DNA of 64,000 nt from Arthrobacter_J sp038199985 (GTDB lineage: Bacteria; Actinomycetota; Actinomycetes; Actinomycetales; Micrococcaceae). The notes under the pieces were generated by a model. The model was given only the letters and a program-made list of their open reading frames with translations, searched no databases and was not told the DNA's origin. A program made the position numbers and the translations under genes. The DNA is taken from positions 43,322 to 107,321 of the forward strand of contig JBBPYK010000013.1 in the NCBI GenBank assembly GCA_038199985.1, given 5' to 3'. Shown here in pieces: positions 25,421 to 35,056 of the stretch (the first letter of the stretch is position 1; every line of letters starts with the position of its first letter).

Positions 25421-27198
25421 TAGTACTTCCGCTCCATCGGCTTGTATCGGGTGAAGATAACCGGCTTGGTTCCCATACGGATACCAAGAGTTTCGGTGGC
25501 TGTTGGATCGAGATAGGACATGGAGTGAACCATGAAGTTCTCATCGTCGCGGTCTGGGAAGTCCTCACGGAAGTGTCCTCCGCGAGATTCTTTCCGGTGG
25601 AGGGCAGCTGCGGTCATGACCTTGGCCATGTCCAGAAGGAATCCGAGCTCCACTGCCTCGAGGAGATCAAGGTTAAATCTCTTGCCCTTGTCCTGCACAT
25701 TGATACGTGTGTATCGCTCCTCGAGTGAACCGATCACGGTCAGGGCCTCACGCAAAGATTCCTCGGTGCGGAACACCTGGACATTGGCGTCCATGATGTC
25801 CTGGAGCTCCTTGCGAATCTTGGCGACGCGCTCAGTTCCCTCAGAGTTGCCCACCGTTGCCAGTAGTTTCTCGGTCAATGCTGTGGGCTCTTCCGGGAGC
25901 TCAACGAAATCCGCGGTCAACGCGTATTCTGCTGCCGCGATACCCGCACGCTTACCAAAGACGTTGATGTCCAGCAGTGAGTTAGTGCCTAGACGATTAG
26001 ACCCGTGTACGGAAACACACGCTACTTCGCCAGCCGCATACATTCCGGGGATCACGGTGTCGTTGTCCTGGAGAACTTCTGCCTTGATATTGGTAGGAAT
26101 GCCGCCCATGGCGTAATGCGCAGTCGGGAAGACTGGCACCGGTTCGGTGTACGGTTCTACGCCCAGATAAGTCCGTGCGAACTCCGTGATGTCAGGCAGC
26201 TTTGCATCAATATGCGCCGGTTCAAGGTGCGTCAGATCCAACAGGACATAGTCCTTATCTGGTCCACAACCGCGGCCTTCACGAACCTCATTGGCCATGG
26301 AGCGCGCCACGATGTCGCGTGGCGCCAAGTCCTTGATCGTTGGAGCGTAGCGCTCCATGAAGCGCTCACCCTCTGAGTTTCTGAGAATGGCACCTTCACC
26401 GCGGGCTGCTTCGGAAAGCAGTATGCCAAGACCTGCCAGACCGGTCGGGTGGAACTGGAAGAACTCCATGTCTTCCAGCGGAATCCCCTTACGGAAGGAG
26501 ATACCCATGCCGTCGCCGGTCAGAGTATGTGCGTTGGACGTGGTCTTATAAACCTTGCCCACACCGCCGGTTGCGAAGATGATGGACTTGGCTTGGAAGA
26601 CGTGCAGTTCCCCCGACGCGAGGTCGTAGGAAACCACGCCTGCAACGCGCTTCTGTATGCGGGTTTCGCCGTCAACCACAACTTCTTCGTCAACGGTCAG
26701 CAAATCCAGAACGTAGAACTCGTTGTAGAACTCAACGTTGTGCTTGACGCAGTTCTGGTACAGCGTTTGAAGGATCATGTGGCCCGTACGGTCTGCGGCA
26801 TAGCACGAACGGCGCACGGGAGCTTTGCCGTGGTCCCTCGTGTGCCCGCCGAAACGTCGCTGGTCGATTCGACCTTCAGGGGTCCGGTTGAAAGGAAGGC
26901 CCATTTTCTCCAGGTCCAGTACAGCTTCGATTGCTTCCCTGGCCATCACTTCGGCCGCGTCCTGATCCACCAGGTAGTCGCCACCCTTGACGGTGTCGAA
27001 GGTGTGCCACTCCCAGTTGTCTTCTTCTACGTTGGCTAGTGCTGCGCACATGCCACCCTGAGCGGCGCCAGTATGGGACCGCGTGGGGTAGAGCTTGGTC
27101 AGAACCGCAGTACGCGCGCGCTGGCCGGATTCGATGGCGGCTCGCATGCCGGCGCCGCCGGCACCGACAATAACGACGTCGTACTTGTGGACCTGCAT
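25420..27198 (-). CDS. sdhA: Succinate dehydrogenase flavoprotein subunit
   Basis: A 592-residue subunit that oxidises succinate to fumarate. The FAD-binding motif GAGGAGMRAAIESG is at the N-terminus. The SHTGAAQGGM segment contains the histidine that covalently holds FAD. FGGHTRDHGKAPVRRSCYAADRTGH, VGKVYKTTSNAHTLTGDGM and HGSNRLGTNSLLD are typical of SdhA. It lies 54 bases downstream of sdhD and overlaps sdhB by one base. In aerobic actinobacteria this complex reduces menaquinone or ubiquinone-like carriers; the carrier is not visible here. Confidence 0.96.
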   Translation of the reverse strand: MQVHKYDVVIVGAGGAGMRAAIESGQRARTAVLTKLYPTRSHTGAAQGGMCAALANVEEDNWEWHTFDTVKGGDYLVDQDAAEVMAREAIEAVLDLEKMGLPFNRTPEGRIDQRRFGGHTRDHGKAPVRRSCYAADRTGHMILQTLYQNCVKHNVEFYNEFYVLDLLTVDEEVVVDGETRIQKRVAGVVSYDLASGELHVFQAKSIIFATGGVGKVYKTTSNAHTLTGDGMGISFRKGIPLEDMEFFQFHPTGLAGLGILLSEAARGEGAILRNSEGERFMERYAPTIKDLAPRDIVARSMANEVREGRGCGPDKDYVLLDLTHLEPAHIDAKLPDITEFARTYLGVEPYTEPVPVFPTAHYAMGGIPTNIKAEVLQDNDTVIPGMYAAGEVACVSVHGSNRLGTNSLLDINVFGKRAGIAAAEYALTADFVELPEEPTALTEKLLATVGNSEGTERVAKIRKELQDIMDANVQVFRTEESLREALTVIGSLEERYTRINVQDKGKRFNLDLLEAVELGFLLDMAKVMTAAALHRKESRGGHFREDFPDRDDENFMVHSMSYLDPTATETLGIRMGTKPVIFTRYKPMERKY

Positions 27199-27252
27199 GC
27201 CTGTTGCTCTTTCTGTCGGAAGCTTTGTTTTACTGATGTGCTGCGAAAGGCG

Positions 27253-27717
27253 CTACGGAGCCGGGCAGTAGTCCGCAACCGTTGCGACGCCGTCGATAAC
27301 GGGGCAAGGGTCGAAGGTGAAGATCACCAGGGTACCGAGAACGATGATGACGATTGTCGCGGAGTAGAGAACTCCCTTGAGCCAACGTCGTGTGGTGGTT
27401 TTTTCGGCATAGTCATTGATGATGGTCCGCACGCCGTTGGTGCCATGGAGCATGGCGAGCCACAACATGGTGAGATCCCAGAACTGCCAGATGGGGCTAG
27501 CCCACTTACCTGCGACAAAACCAAAGTCGACGCCTTTGATTCCGTCGCCCATGACGAGGTTGACGTAGAGGTGGACGAAGATGAGGACCACCAGGATGAC
27601 TCCGGAGAGGCGCATGAAGAGCCAGGCCAGCATTTCGAAGTTGCCAGCAGATTTACCGGAACGCAGGTACTTGGGTGAAACCCGACCGCTGCGCGGAGCT
27701 TCAATTTCGGTGCTCAT
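27253..27717 (-). CDS. sdhD: Succinate dehydrogenase hydrophobic membrane anchor
   Basis: A 154-residue membrane protein with three hydrophobic segments: about 39-60 (FMRLSGVILVVLIFVHLYVN), 85-105 and 125-145. FVHLYVNLVMGD contains a histidine suited to heme b ligation. The C-terminus is hydrophilic. It sits three bases after sdhC and 54 bases before sdhA, in the order sdhC-sdhD-sdhA-sdhB. Confidence 0.92.
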   Translation of the reverse strand: MSTEIEAPRSGRVSPKYLRSGKSAGNFEMLAWLFMRLSGVILVVLIFVHLYVNLVMGDGIKGVDFGFVAGKWASPIWQFWDLTMLWLAMLHGTNGVRTIINDYAEKTTTRRWLKGVLYSATIVIIVLGTLVIFTFDPCPVIDGVATVADYCPAP

Positions 27718-27720
27718 GGT

Positions 27721-28101
27721 TTAGTGGCTCCCAAAGACAATCGGCAGGTGACGGAACGAGAAGGCAATCATGGTTACTAGCCAAAGGGCCACGACAATCC
27801 ACAAGAGCTGCCGATGGTACTTGGTGCCCTTTTTCCAGAAGTCCACGGCGATGACCCTTAGTCCATTGAACGCGTGAAATACGATTGCGGCCACTAGGCC
27901 CAGCTCGCCGATACCCATGATGACGTTCTTGTAAGAACCGATCACTGCGTCATAGGCCTCTGGTGATACTCGAACCAGAGACGTATCGAGAACGTGGACT
28001 AAAAGGAAGAAGAAGATCGCGACGCCGGTAATGCGGTGCGCTACCCAAGACCACATGCCCTCACGGCCGCGGTAGAGAGTCCCTGCTGGTGTCTTCGACA
28101 C
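27721..28101 (-). CDS. sdhC: Succinate dehydrogenase cytochrome b556 subunit
   Basis: A 126-residue membrane protein with three hydrophobic segments. HRITGVAIFFFLLVHVLDTSLVRVSP holds the conserved SHRxTG-like motif and a candidate heme ligand, and VFHAFNGLRVIAVDFWKKG is the matching second motif. It is the first gene of the sdhCDAB operon. The 211 bases upstream, shared with the divergent guanylyltransferase gene, should contain the promoter, but I could not identify a clear one. Confidence 0.93.
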   Translation of the reverse strand: MSKTPAGTLYRGREGMWSWVAHRITGVAIFFFLLVHVLDTSLVRVSPEAYDAVIGSYKNVIMGIGELGLVAAIVFHAFNGLRVIAVDFWKKGTKYHRQLLWIVVALWLVTMIAFSFRHLPIVFGSH

Positions 28102-28312
28102 TGTATTAACCTCCCTGCCTCACCGAACGCTGGCGTGTTGTCCCACGCAAGAGATGACGTCCAGGCAAAAGCATTCCAAATTCGATTCTAACCTAGGCTT
28201 CCCGGACTGGTGAGTTCAATGTAGGTATCCCTTTGTTAGCTCTGACACCTTCGCGAAAATCAGCCTGCGGGATGAGTACCCAGCTCGACGGCGTGGTCTA
28301 ACGTTAACAGCG

Positions 28313-29449
28313 ATGAATACTGACCAGCACAGCCCAGATAACCTCGCGGATCTCGACCGTTTCTACGGCGTCATTCCAGCTGGAGGTGTAGGTACCCGCC
28401 TGTGGCCACTGTCGAGAGCTGCCGCACCCAAGTTCCTTCACGACCTCACGGGGTCTGGCAGTACGTTAATTCGGGCTACGTATGACCGGTTGTCTCCTCT
28501 GAGCGGTGACAAAATCATGGTGGTTACCGGGACTGTGCACAGGAAGGCGGTTCTCAAACAGCTGCCTGAATTGCAGAAGTCCAACCTCGTTCTCGAGAGT
28601 GAACCGAAGGACTCCGCTGCGGCCATCGGACTAGCAGCAGCCATTCTGTACCGTAGAGACCCGGCCATCATTATGGGTTCCTTTGCCGCTGACCAGGTCA
28701 TCACGCCTGTTGAAGTCTTCCAGGACGCTGTTCGGCAGGCAGTGCATACAGCAGCGCAGGGCTACATAGTAACCATCGGAATTAAACCAACTCACCCCTC
28801 AACCGGATTCGGCTACATCCATGCGGGTAAGCCACTTGACGTTGCCGGGGCCCCTGATGCGCACACGGTGGATGAGTTCGTGGAGAAGCCATCTGCCGAC
28901 GTCGCCGCCGGGTACCTCTCCGAGGGCGGTTACAGCTGGAACGCGGGAATGTTTGTGGCGCCGGTGGATCTGATGCTGAAGCATCTGCAGGCCAACGAGC
29001 CGGAGCTCTTCGCCGGACTCGCGGAGATCGCTGAAGCATGGGATACCCCGCGGAGAGTTGAAGTGGCCAGACGAGTCTGGCCAACGCTGCCCAAAATTGC
29101 CATTGACTATGCGGTCGCCGAGCCAGCTGCCGCCGCCGGAGACGTAGCTATGATCCCGGGAACATTCGGCTGGGACGATGTAGGGGACTTCGCTGCCATT
29201 GGTCGACTGAACCCAGCATCGGAAGACAGCAAAGTTACTGTCATGGGCGAGGGCGCCCGAGTGTACTCAGAGAACGCCTCAGGAGTCGTGGTTTCGGACA
29301 CCAAGCGTGTGATCGCGCTGATCGGAATCGACGATGTGGTGGTGGTCGATACCCCCGATGCACTGTTGGTGACCACTAAGGAACACGCCCAGGAAGTCAA
29401 GAAGGCTGTAGAGCATCTTAGGGCAAGCGGAGACACCGACGTCCTGTAG
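28313..29449 (+). CDS. manC: Mannose-1-phosphate guanylyltransferase
   Basis: A 378-residue nucleotidyltransferase that makes GDP-mannose from mannose 1-phosphate and GTP, for mannolipids and glycans of the actinobacterial envelope. The signature is GGVGTRLWPLSRAAAPKF near the N-terminus. VDEFVEKPSADVAAGYL and GGYSWNAGMFV are also typical. It lacks the cupin-type phosphomannose isomerase domain of about 470-residue bifunctional ManC enzymes, so it should be monofunctional. It is divergent from sdhC. Confidence 0.92.
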   Translation: MNTDQHSPDNLADLDRFYGVIPAGGVGTRLWPLSRAAAPKFLHDLTGSGSTLIRATYDRLSPLSGDKIMVVTGTVHRKAVLKQLPELQKSNLVLESEPKDSAAAIGLAAAILYRRDPAIIMGSFAADQVITPVEVFQDAVRQAVHTAAQGYIVTIGIKPTHPSTGFGYIHAGKPLDVAGAPDAHTVDEFVEKPSADVAAGYLSEGGYSWNAGMFVAPVDLMLKHLQANEPELFAGLAEIAEAWDTPRRVEVARRVWPTLPKIAIDYAVAEPAAAAGDVAMIPGTFGWDDVGDFAAIGRLNPASEDSKVTVMGEGARVYSENASGVVVSDTKRVIALIGIDDVVVVDTPDALLVTTKEHAQEVKKAVEHLRASGDTDVL

Positions 29450-29494
29450 CGACACACTTCCCCAAGCTGAATGTGTTGTAGCTAGGGTGGAAGA

Positions 29495-30703
29495 GTGCAG
29501 ACTTCAACAGCTGAAGAAAATCCACTAGCCACCATAGGCCCGTTGGTTGCGCCCCTACTTGAGTCTCTGGTCGAGTTCAGGCGCGACATCCATGCCAATC
29601 CGGAACTTTCCCACAAAGAATTCCGCACAACGGATCGCATCCACGCCGAACTTTCGGAGGCCGGATTAGCACCACGACGTCTGGACAAGACCGGCGTCAT
29701 GGTAGACATCGGCGCTGGCCCGATTGCGCTTGCCTTGCGCGCTGATATCGATGCGTTGCCGATTCTGGAGGAGACCGCTCTCCCGTATGAATCGCGCAAT
29801 CAGGGCATCACGCACGCCTGCGGCCACGACATCCACACAACGGTCATGCTTGGTGTCGCGCGGGTGCTGGCGCGACTCGACGCTGAGGCCCCCTTCCCTG
29901 CGCGCGTGCGCGTCATTTTCCAGCCGGCCGAGGAGACGATGCCCGGCGGCGCCCTCGACGTCATCAGCCAGGGCGTCCTGAATGAGGTTCCCCGTATCCT
30001 TGCGTTGCACTGTGATCCCCGAATCGATGTCGGGAAGATCGGGACACGTATCGGTGCCATCACCTCTGCTTCGGATACCGTTCGCATCGAGCTATCAGGC
30101 CGAGGAGGTCATACTTCACGGCCGTACCTGACGGAAGACATGGTGTTCGCGCTCGCCCAGATTGCTGTGAACGTTCCCGCGGTACTCTCCAGACGCGTGG
30201 ATGTCCGAAGTGGCGTTTCAGTGGTGTGGGGGCAGATCAGCGCTGGCTCGGCGCCTAACGCCATTCCAGCGCACGGATTTATGTCTGGCACCATGCGGTG
30301 TCTTGACAATGAAGCTTGGTACTCAGCCGGTGAGTTGTTGGACTCTGTGGTGAAACAAGTCGCGGCTCCCTACGGGGTCGAGGTGGATCTGCAACATACC
30401 CGAGGCGTGCCTCCTGTGATCAACTCGGAAACGGAAACGCGTCTGATTGAGGTGGCCGCCCGTGCCGAACTGGGTGAAGATTCCGTGGTTTTGACCCCTC
30501 AGTCAATGGGTGGTGAGGACTTTGCCTGGATGACACAGGAAGTTCAGGGCGCCATGATGCGTCTTGGCACCAGGACGCTAGGCGGTGAAACCTATGACCT
30601 GCACCGAGGAGACTATTCCCCGAATGAACAGGCGATTGGTTGTGGAGTTCGCGTTATGGCTGGAGCTGCCGTGCGAGCTGTCTTTTCGCCCGGAACTGCG
30701 TAG
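29495..30703 (+). CDS. M20 family metallo-amidohydrolase
   Basis: A 402-residue metal-dependent hydrolase of the aminoacylase/IAA-amino-acid-hydrolase group. RRDIHANPELSHKEFRT starts the conserved region. Metal-binding residues are visible at HACGHDIHTT, QPAEETMPGG and ALHCDP, with a last ligand near GGEDFAW. Members remove acyl or amino-acid groups from small amides or peptides. The substrate is unknown. It begins at GTG 29495 and the box TAGGGT ends six bases earlier, so it is probably leaderless with its own promoter. Confidence 0.88.
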   Translation: MQTSTAEENPLATIGPLVAPLLESLVEFRRDIHANPELSHKEFRTTDRIHAELSEAGLAPRRLDKTGVMVDIGAGPIALALRADIDALPILEETALPYESRNQGITHACGHDIHTTVMLGVARVLARLDAEAPFPARVRVIFQPAEETMPGGALDVISQGVLNEVPRILALHCDPRIDVGKIGTRIGAITSASDTVRIELSGRGGHTSRPYLTEDMVFALAQIAVNVPAVLSRRVDVRSGVSVVWGQISAGSAPNAIPAHGFMSGTMRCLDNEAWYSAGELLDSVVKQVAAPYGVEVDLQHTRGVPPVINSETETRLIEVAARAELGEDSVVLTPQSMGGEDFAWMTQEVQGAMMRLGTRTLGGETYDLHRGDYSPNEQAIGCGVRVMAGAAVRAVFSPGTA

Positions 30704-30927
30704 TTGTCGACTGCGGAGAGCTACTCGATGGTAACGAAAGTTGAACGATGCACCGTTGGCGTAGCAGGACGGTGGTATGTGTGTGCTACTTTCCATTACT
30801 CTAAGTTCATATTGCCGTCCACATCATGCGTGGACATGGCACCACGGGCAAGTCAGTGAAAACAGAACTTGATAGCGGACACTCATTGAGATAGCGGCCT
30901 GGGGTTAATTTCGTCATCGGAGGAATC

Positions 30928-32031
30928 TTGAAGAAATCACCTCGCACCATCAAGCGTGGCACGGGCACAGCAACTGCCCTGTTCGCGGCGTCCGCACTGT
31001 TGCTATCCGCCTGTGGCGCCCCGCCTGCTGAGGACGCGGAGCAGGACAAGAGCGCTAACAGCGACTACAAGGGTTGCATTGTTTCGGATTCCGGTGGGTT
31101 CGACGACAACTCGTTCAACGAATCCAGCTACGAGGGCATCCAGAAGGCAGAAGAAGACCTTGGTATCGAGGTGCTCGAAGCTGAGTCTTCGGCGGAGACG
31201 GACTTCGGCCCCAACGTTAATTCAATGGTGACTAGTGGTTGCGATCTAATCGTCACCGTCGGCTTCCTGCTCTCAGGTACCACTAAAGACGTCGCCGCAG
31301 CTAACCCGGACACTAACTTCGCGATCGTGGACGACAACCAGATTGATCTTCCGAACGTCAAGCCGATTATTTATGACACGGCTCAGGCTGCTTTCATGGC
31401 CGGATATTTGGCTGCCGGAACGACAGAAACTGGCAAGGTCGCTACCTACGGTGGCATTCAAATTCCTACAGTGACGATCTTCATGGACGGTTTTGCGGAC
31501 GGTGTGAAGTACTACAACGAACAAAAGGGTGAGGACGTTCAGCTCCTCGGCTGGGACAAGAAGGCCCAGACCGGTACGTTCATTGGGGACTTCGAGAACA
31601 CGACCAAGGGCAAGACCAACACCAAGAACTTCGTCAATGAGGGCGCCGACGTCATCATGCCGGTTGCAGGCCCCGTCGGTGACGGGACCATGGACGCAGT
31701 TGAGGAAGTCAACTCCTCCGGCAAGGACGTCAAAGTAATCTGGGTTGACTCTGATGGCTACCTAAAGGTGCCCACCGGTAAGGAATTTGTCCTCACATCG
31801 GTCATGAAGCTGATGGGTGAAGCCGTTGAGGACGTCATCAAAACGGATGTCGAAGACAACTTCAGCAACGAACCTTACGTGGGGACCCTGGACAACGGCG
31901 GAGTTGCTCTGGCCCCGTTCCACGACTTGGAAGATTCAGTTTCCGACGACATGAAGTCCGAACTCGACAAGATCAAAGCCGACATCATTTCCGGCGAGAT
32001 CTCGGTAGAGTCCGAGGCCAGCCCCAAGTAG
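30928..32031 (+). CDS. BMP family nucleoside-binding lipoprotein
   Basis: A 367-residue solute-binding protein of the basic membrane protein (BmpA/PnrA) family, which binds purine and pyrimidine nucleosides. The signal peptide ends in a lipobox LLSAC, giving lipidated Cys29, followed by a charged linker. The conserved start is GCIVSDSGGFDDNSFNESSYEG. Later VGFLLSGTTKDVAAANP and MPVAGPVGDGTMDAVEE line the binding cleft. It begins at TTG 30928 behind GGAGGA. A hairpin at 32053-32084 separates it from the ATPase gene. It is the first gene of the nucleoside uptake and salvage operon. Confidence 0.93.
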   Translation: MKKSPRTIKRGTGTATALFAASALLLSACGAPPAEDAEQDKSANSDYKGCIVSDSGGFDDNSFNESSYEGIQKAEEDLGIEVLEAESSAETDFGPNVNSMVTSGCDLIVTVGFLLSGTTKDVAAANPDTNFAIVDDNQIDLPNVKPIIYDTAQAAFMAGYLAAGTTETGKVATYGGIQIPTVTIFMDGFADGVKYYNEQKGEDVQLLGWDKKAQTGTFIGDFENTTKGKTNTKNFVNEGADVIMPVAGPVGDGTMDAVEEVNSSGKDVKVIWVDSDGYLKVPTGKEFVLTSVMKLMGEAVEDVIKTDVEDNFSNEPYVGTLDNGGVALAPFHDLEDSVSDDMKSELDKIKADIISGEISVESEASPK

Positions 32032-32052
32032 GCCTCTCGCTACTGCGCCGCT

Positions 32053-32084
32053 GTTCCTCAAACGGGATATCTCGTTTGAGGAAC
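32053..32084 (+). promoter_or_regulatory. Intercistronic hairpin between binding-protein and ATPase genes
   Basis: A perfect 12-bp stem pairs 32053-32064 with 32073-32084 around an eight-base loop. It lies 21 bases after the binding-protein stop. It probably lets part of transcription continue into the ATPase gene while stabilising or ending the rest, as in the sugar importer at 6298-6347. Confidence 0.6.
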
Positions 32085-32174
32085 GGGGGCGCGTTCTGCG
32101 TTGCCGCATGAGCGTCGTCGCTTAACTTTGCCGTTTGCGAGCCATAGGACAAACGGATTCCAACAAAGAACGGA

Positions 32175-33743
32175 TTGGTTGGAGTTGTGAAACTCGAACT
32201 TCAGGGAATTACCAAAAGATTCGGATCTCTGGTCGCTAATGACCACATTGACCTTGTGGTTGAACCCGGGACAGTTCACTGCCTCCTGGGGGAAAATGGC
32301 GCCGGGAAATCGACTCTCATGAACGTCCTGTACGGACTCTACGAACCTACCGAGGGGGCCATTGTCATAGATGGCAAGCCTGTGGTCTTCAAGGGGCCCG
32401 GCGACGCCATGGCTGCGGGTATCGGGATGGTCCACCAGCACTTCATGCTGATCCCGGTTTTCACCGTGGCAGAAAATGTTGCTTTGGGTGACGAAGCGAC
32501 CAAGCTGGGCGGCGTACTGGATCTCAAGGAGACGCGCAAGAAAATCCGTGAAATCTCGGATCAGTATCAGTTCGACGTCGATCCTGATGCGCTGGTGGAA
32601 GACCTGCCGGTAGGCGTTCAGCAGCGGGTAGAGATCATCAAAGCGCTGGTCCGCAATGCGAAAGTGCTCATTCTTGACGAGCCGACGGCGGTTCTTACGC
32701 CCAAGGAAACCGACAAGCTGATGGGCATCATCGACCAGCTGAAAGCAGGCGGCACCTCAATCGTCTTCATCTCGCACAAGCTGCGTGAGGTCAAAGCCGT
32801 TTCAGATGTCATCACCGTTATCCGCCGCGGAAAAGTTGTCGCTACTGCTGAGCCCTCCACATCGACAACGGAACTCGCTTCAATGATGGTTGGCCGCGAA
32901 GTCAACCTCAGCCTCAACAAGGCACCGGCGCAGCCCGGGAAGCCCACCTTCGATGTCAAGCGCCTTACCGTCCTGTCCTCAACGGGTTATAAATTGGTCG
33001 ACGACGTTTCCTTCACCATCTTCGAAGGAGAAATCCTGGCCGTCGCAGGTGTTCAGGGCAATGGCCAAACTGAGCTGACCGAGGCAATTCTTGGGCTTCA
33101 GGACCACGTACGCGGGTCGATCAAGCTCAATGGTGTTGAACTCGTCGGTAAATCTGTGCGGGATGTTATTCGACAGGGCGTCGCATTTGTTCCCGAAGAC
33201 CGTCAGGAAGACGGCCTCGTCGGAACGTTCACGATCGCGGAGAACTTGATCCTCAATTGGTATGACGAGCCGCCCTTTGCGAAGGGTCCGTCCATGAAGC
33301 CCGCCATTGTCCGCGAGAATGCAGAGAAGAAGATTCTGGAATATGACGTCCGCACCGAGTCGGCAATGGCCGCCGTTGGGACGCTGTCCGGGGGAAACCA
33401 GCAGAAGGTTGTTCTCGCTCGCGAGCTGTCGCGTCCACTGAAACTCTTCATTGCGTCACAGCCCACGCGGGGAGTCGACGTCGGATCCATCGAGTTCCTG
33501 CACAAGCGCATTGTGGCGGAGCGCGACGGCGGTACACCGGTGCTGATCGTCTCCACCGAACTCGATGAAGTCAGCGAACTTGCCGACCGAATCGCCGTCA
33601 TGTTCCATGGCCAGCTCATGGGGATTGTGCCAGGGAACACCACCCGTGACGTTCTCGGTCTGATGATGGCCGGAATGACGGGGGATGAGGCTCTGGCCCA
33701 GTCTTCTGGAAGCGCAGCAGCAGATCCGGGAGGGCAGCAATGA
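32175..33743 (+). CDS. Nucleoside ABC importer ATP-binding protein with two ABC domains
   Basis: A 522-residue ATPase with two ABC domains in one chain, as in NupA/RbsA-type importers. Domain 1 has Walker A GENGAGKST, signature-region VGVQQRVEI and Walker B LILDEPTAVL. Domain 2 has the degenerate Walker A GVQGNGQTE, a good signature LSGGNQQKV and IASQPTRGVD. One site is therefore expected to be catalytically weaker, as is usual in this family. GTG 32187 just downstream is an alternative start. The stop overlaps the next permease gene in ATGA. Confidence 0.93.
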   Translation: MVGVVKLELQGITKRFGSLVANDHIDLVVEPGTVHCLLGENGAGKSTLMNVLYGLYEPTEGAIVIDGKPVVFKGPGDAMAAGIGMVHQHFMLIPVFTVAENVALGDEATKLGGVLDLKETRKKIREISDQYQFDVDPDALVEDLPVGVQQRVEIIKALVRNAKVLILDEPTAVLTPKETDKLMGIIDQLKAGGTSIVFISHKLREVKAVSDVITVIRRGKVVATAEPSTSTTELASMMVGREVNLSLNKAPAQPGKPTFDVKRLTVLSSTGYKLVDDVSFTIFEGEILAVAGVQGNGQTELTEAILGLQDHVRGSIKLNGVELVGKSVRDVIRQGVAFVPEDRQEDGLVGTFTIAENLILNWYDEPPFAKGPSMKPAIVRENAEKKILEYDVRTESAMAAVGTLSGGNQQKVVLARELSRPLKLFIASQPTRGVDVGSIEFLHKRIVAERDGGTPVLIVSTELDEVSELADRIAVMFHGQLMGIVPGNTTRDVLGLMMAGMTGDEALAQSSGSAAADPGGQQ

Positions 33744-35056
33744 GCGACGAAAATACGTCCCAGGAACAGCAATTGGACAAGGAAACTGCAGTAGAGACCG
33801 ACGGCGGCACGCATGCACCTTCGCCTGCTGTCGCGGGAAGTGGCCCTAGTGGATCACAGGGAAAGGCGAGGTCCGTCCTTCACCAGATCATGGGTGGAAG
33901 CGGGGTGGTCTCCGTGCTCGCCGTTATTCTGTCTATGATCTTGGGCGGGTTGCTCATCGCGGTCACCAACGAGCGGGTGGCGTCGACGGCGTCGTACTTC
34001 TTCACCCGTCCTCTGGACATGTTGGGAGCGGCGTGGAACGCAGCGAGCAGCGCGTATATCGCATTGTTCAAAGGAGCTGTCTTCAACAGCGACGCAGCCT
34101 CCGTCTCGGCGATGTTCCGGCCTTTCACCGAAACCCTGACCGTTGCCACTCCGTTGGTGCTTGCCGGGCTCGGCGTCGCGCTGGCATTTCGGGCGGGCCT
34201 GTTCAACATTGGCGCCCAGGGCCAGATCATTCTTGGTGCAACGTTTGCAGGCTGGGTTGGCTTCACTCTGGACCTCCCGGTCGGTGTGCACCTGTTGGTA
34301 GCTATCATCGCGGGCTTCGTCGGCGGTGCGCTCTGGGGCGGTATCGCCGGTGTACTGAAGGCGCGCACCGGGGCGCACGAGGTCATCGTGACCATCATGC
34401 TCAACTACATCGCGATCAATCTGGTGGCGTTTCTGTTGTTCACCCCCGCTTTCCAGAATCCGGGGTCCTCAAACCCCATCAGTCCGCCGATCAAGGAGAC
34501 AGCGCTCTTCCCGTTGTTGCTAGGTAGTGGATTCCGTTTGCACCTTGGTTTCCTCGTGGCACTTGCTGCAACATACGGGATTTGGTGGCTACTCAATCGG
34601 TCGACCATCGGATTCGAGCTCCGTGCGGTCGGAGCGAATCCCCACGCAGCCCGGACCGCTGGAATCAGTGTGGACAAGGGTTACATCGTCGTCATGCTGA
34701 TCGCCGGAGGGCTAGCCGGTCTGGCCGGGGTTGCCCAAATATCCGGTACGGAGCGTGTCCTCACGGGGGGGATCGCGGCGAGTTTCGGCTTTGATGCGAT
34801 TACCGTTGCCCTCCTGGGCCGCTCGCACCCGTGGGGAGTGTTCTTCGCTGGCCTCCTCTTCGGAGCGTTCCGTGCCGGTGGCGTCCAAATGCAGACGCAG
34901 ACCGGAACCCCCATAGACATCGTTCTGGTGGTGCAGTCACTGATCGTCCTGTTCATCGCGGCGCCTCCGTTGGTTAAAGCGATTTTCCGCATTGACGTAA
35001 AGAAAAAGAAGACGCGCAAGCCGCACTCGGCGGCAATGGTTGGAGGGGCGTCATGA
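33740..35056 (+). CDS. Nucleoside ABC importer permease (first)
   Basis: A 438-residue membrane protein of the BPD_transp_2 family (NupB-like). A hydrophilic N-terminus of about 55 residues, rich in Ser/Gly/Ala, is longer than usual. About nine or ten membrane segments follow, including ALAFRAGLFNIGAQGQIILGATFAGW and the domain KARTGAHEVIVTIMLNYIAINL that is typical of nucleoside and simple-sugar permeases. ATGA overlaps tie it to the ATPase gene before it and the permease gene after it. Confidence 0.92.
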   Translation: MSDENTSQEQQLDKETAVETDGGTHAPSPAVAGSGPSGSQGKARSVLHQIMGGSGVVSVLAVILSMILGGLLIAVTNERVASTASYFFTRPLDMLGAAWNAASSAYIALFKGAVFNSDAASVSAMFRPFTETLTVATPLVLAGLGVALAFRAGLFNIGAQGQIILGATFAGWVGFTLDLPVGVHLLVAIIAGFVGGALWGGIAGVLKARTGAHEVIVTIMLNYIAINLVAFLLFTPAFQNPGSSNPISPPIKETALFPLLLGSGFRLHLGFLVALAATYGIWWLLNRSTIGFELRAVGANPHAARTAGISVDKGYIVVMLIAGGLAGLAGVAQISGTERVLTGGIAASFGFDAITVALLGRSHPWGVFFAGLLFGAFRAGGVQMQTQTGTPIDIVLVVQSLIVLFIAAPPLVKAIFRIDVKKKKTRKPHSAAMVGGAS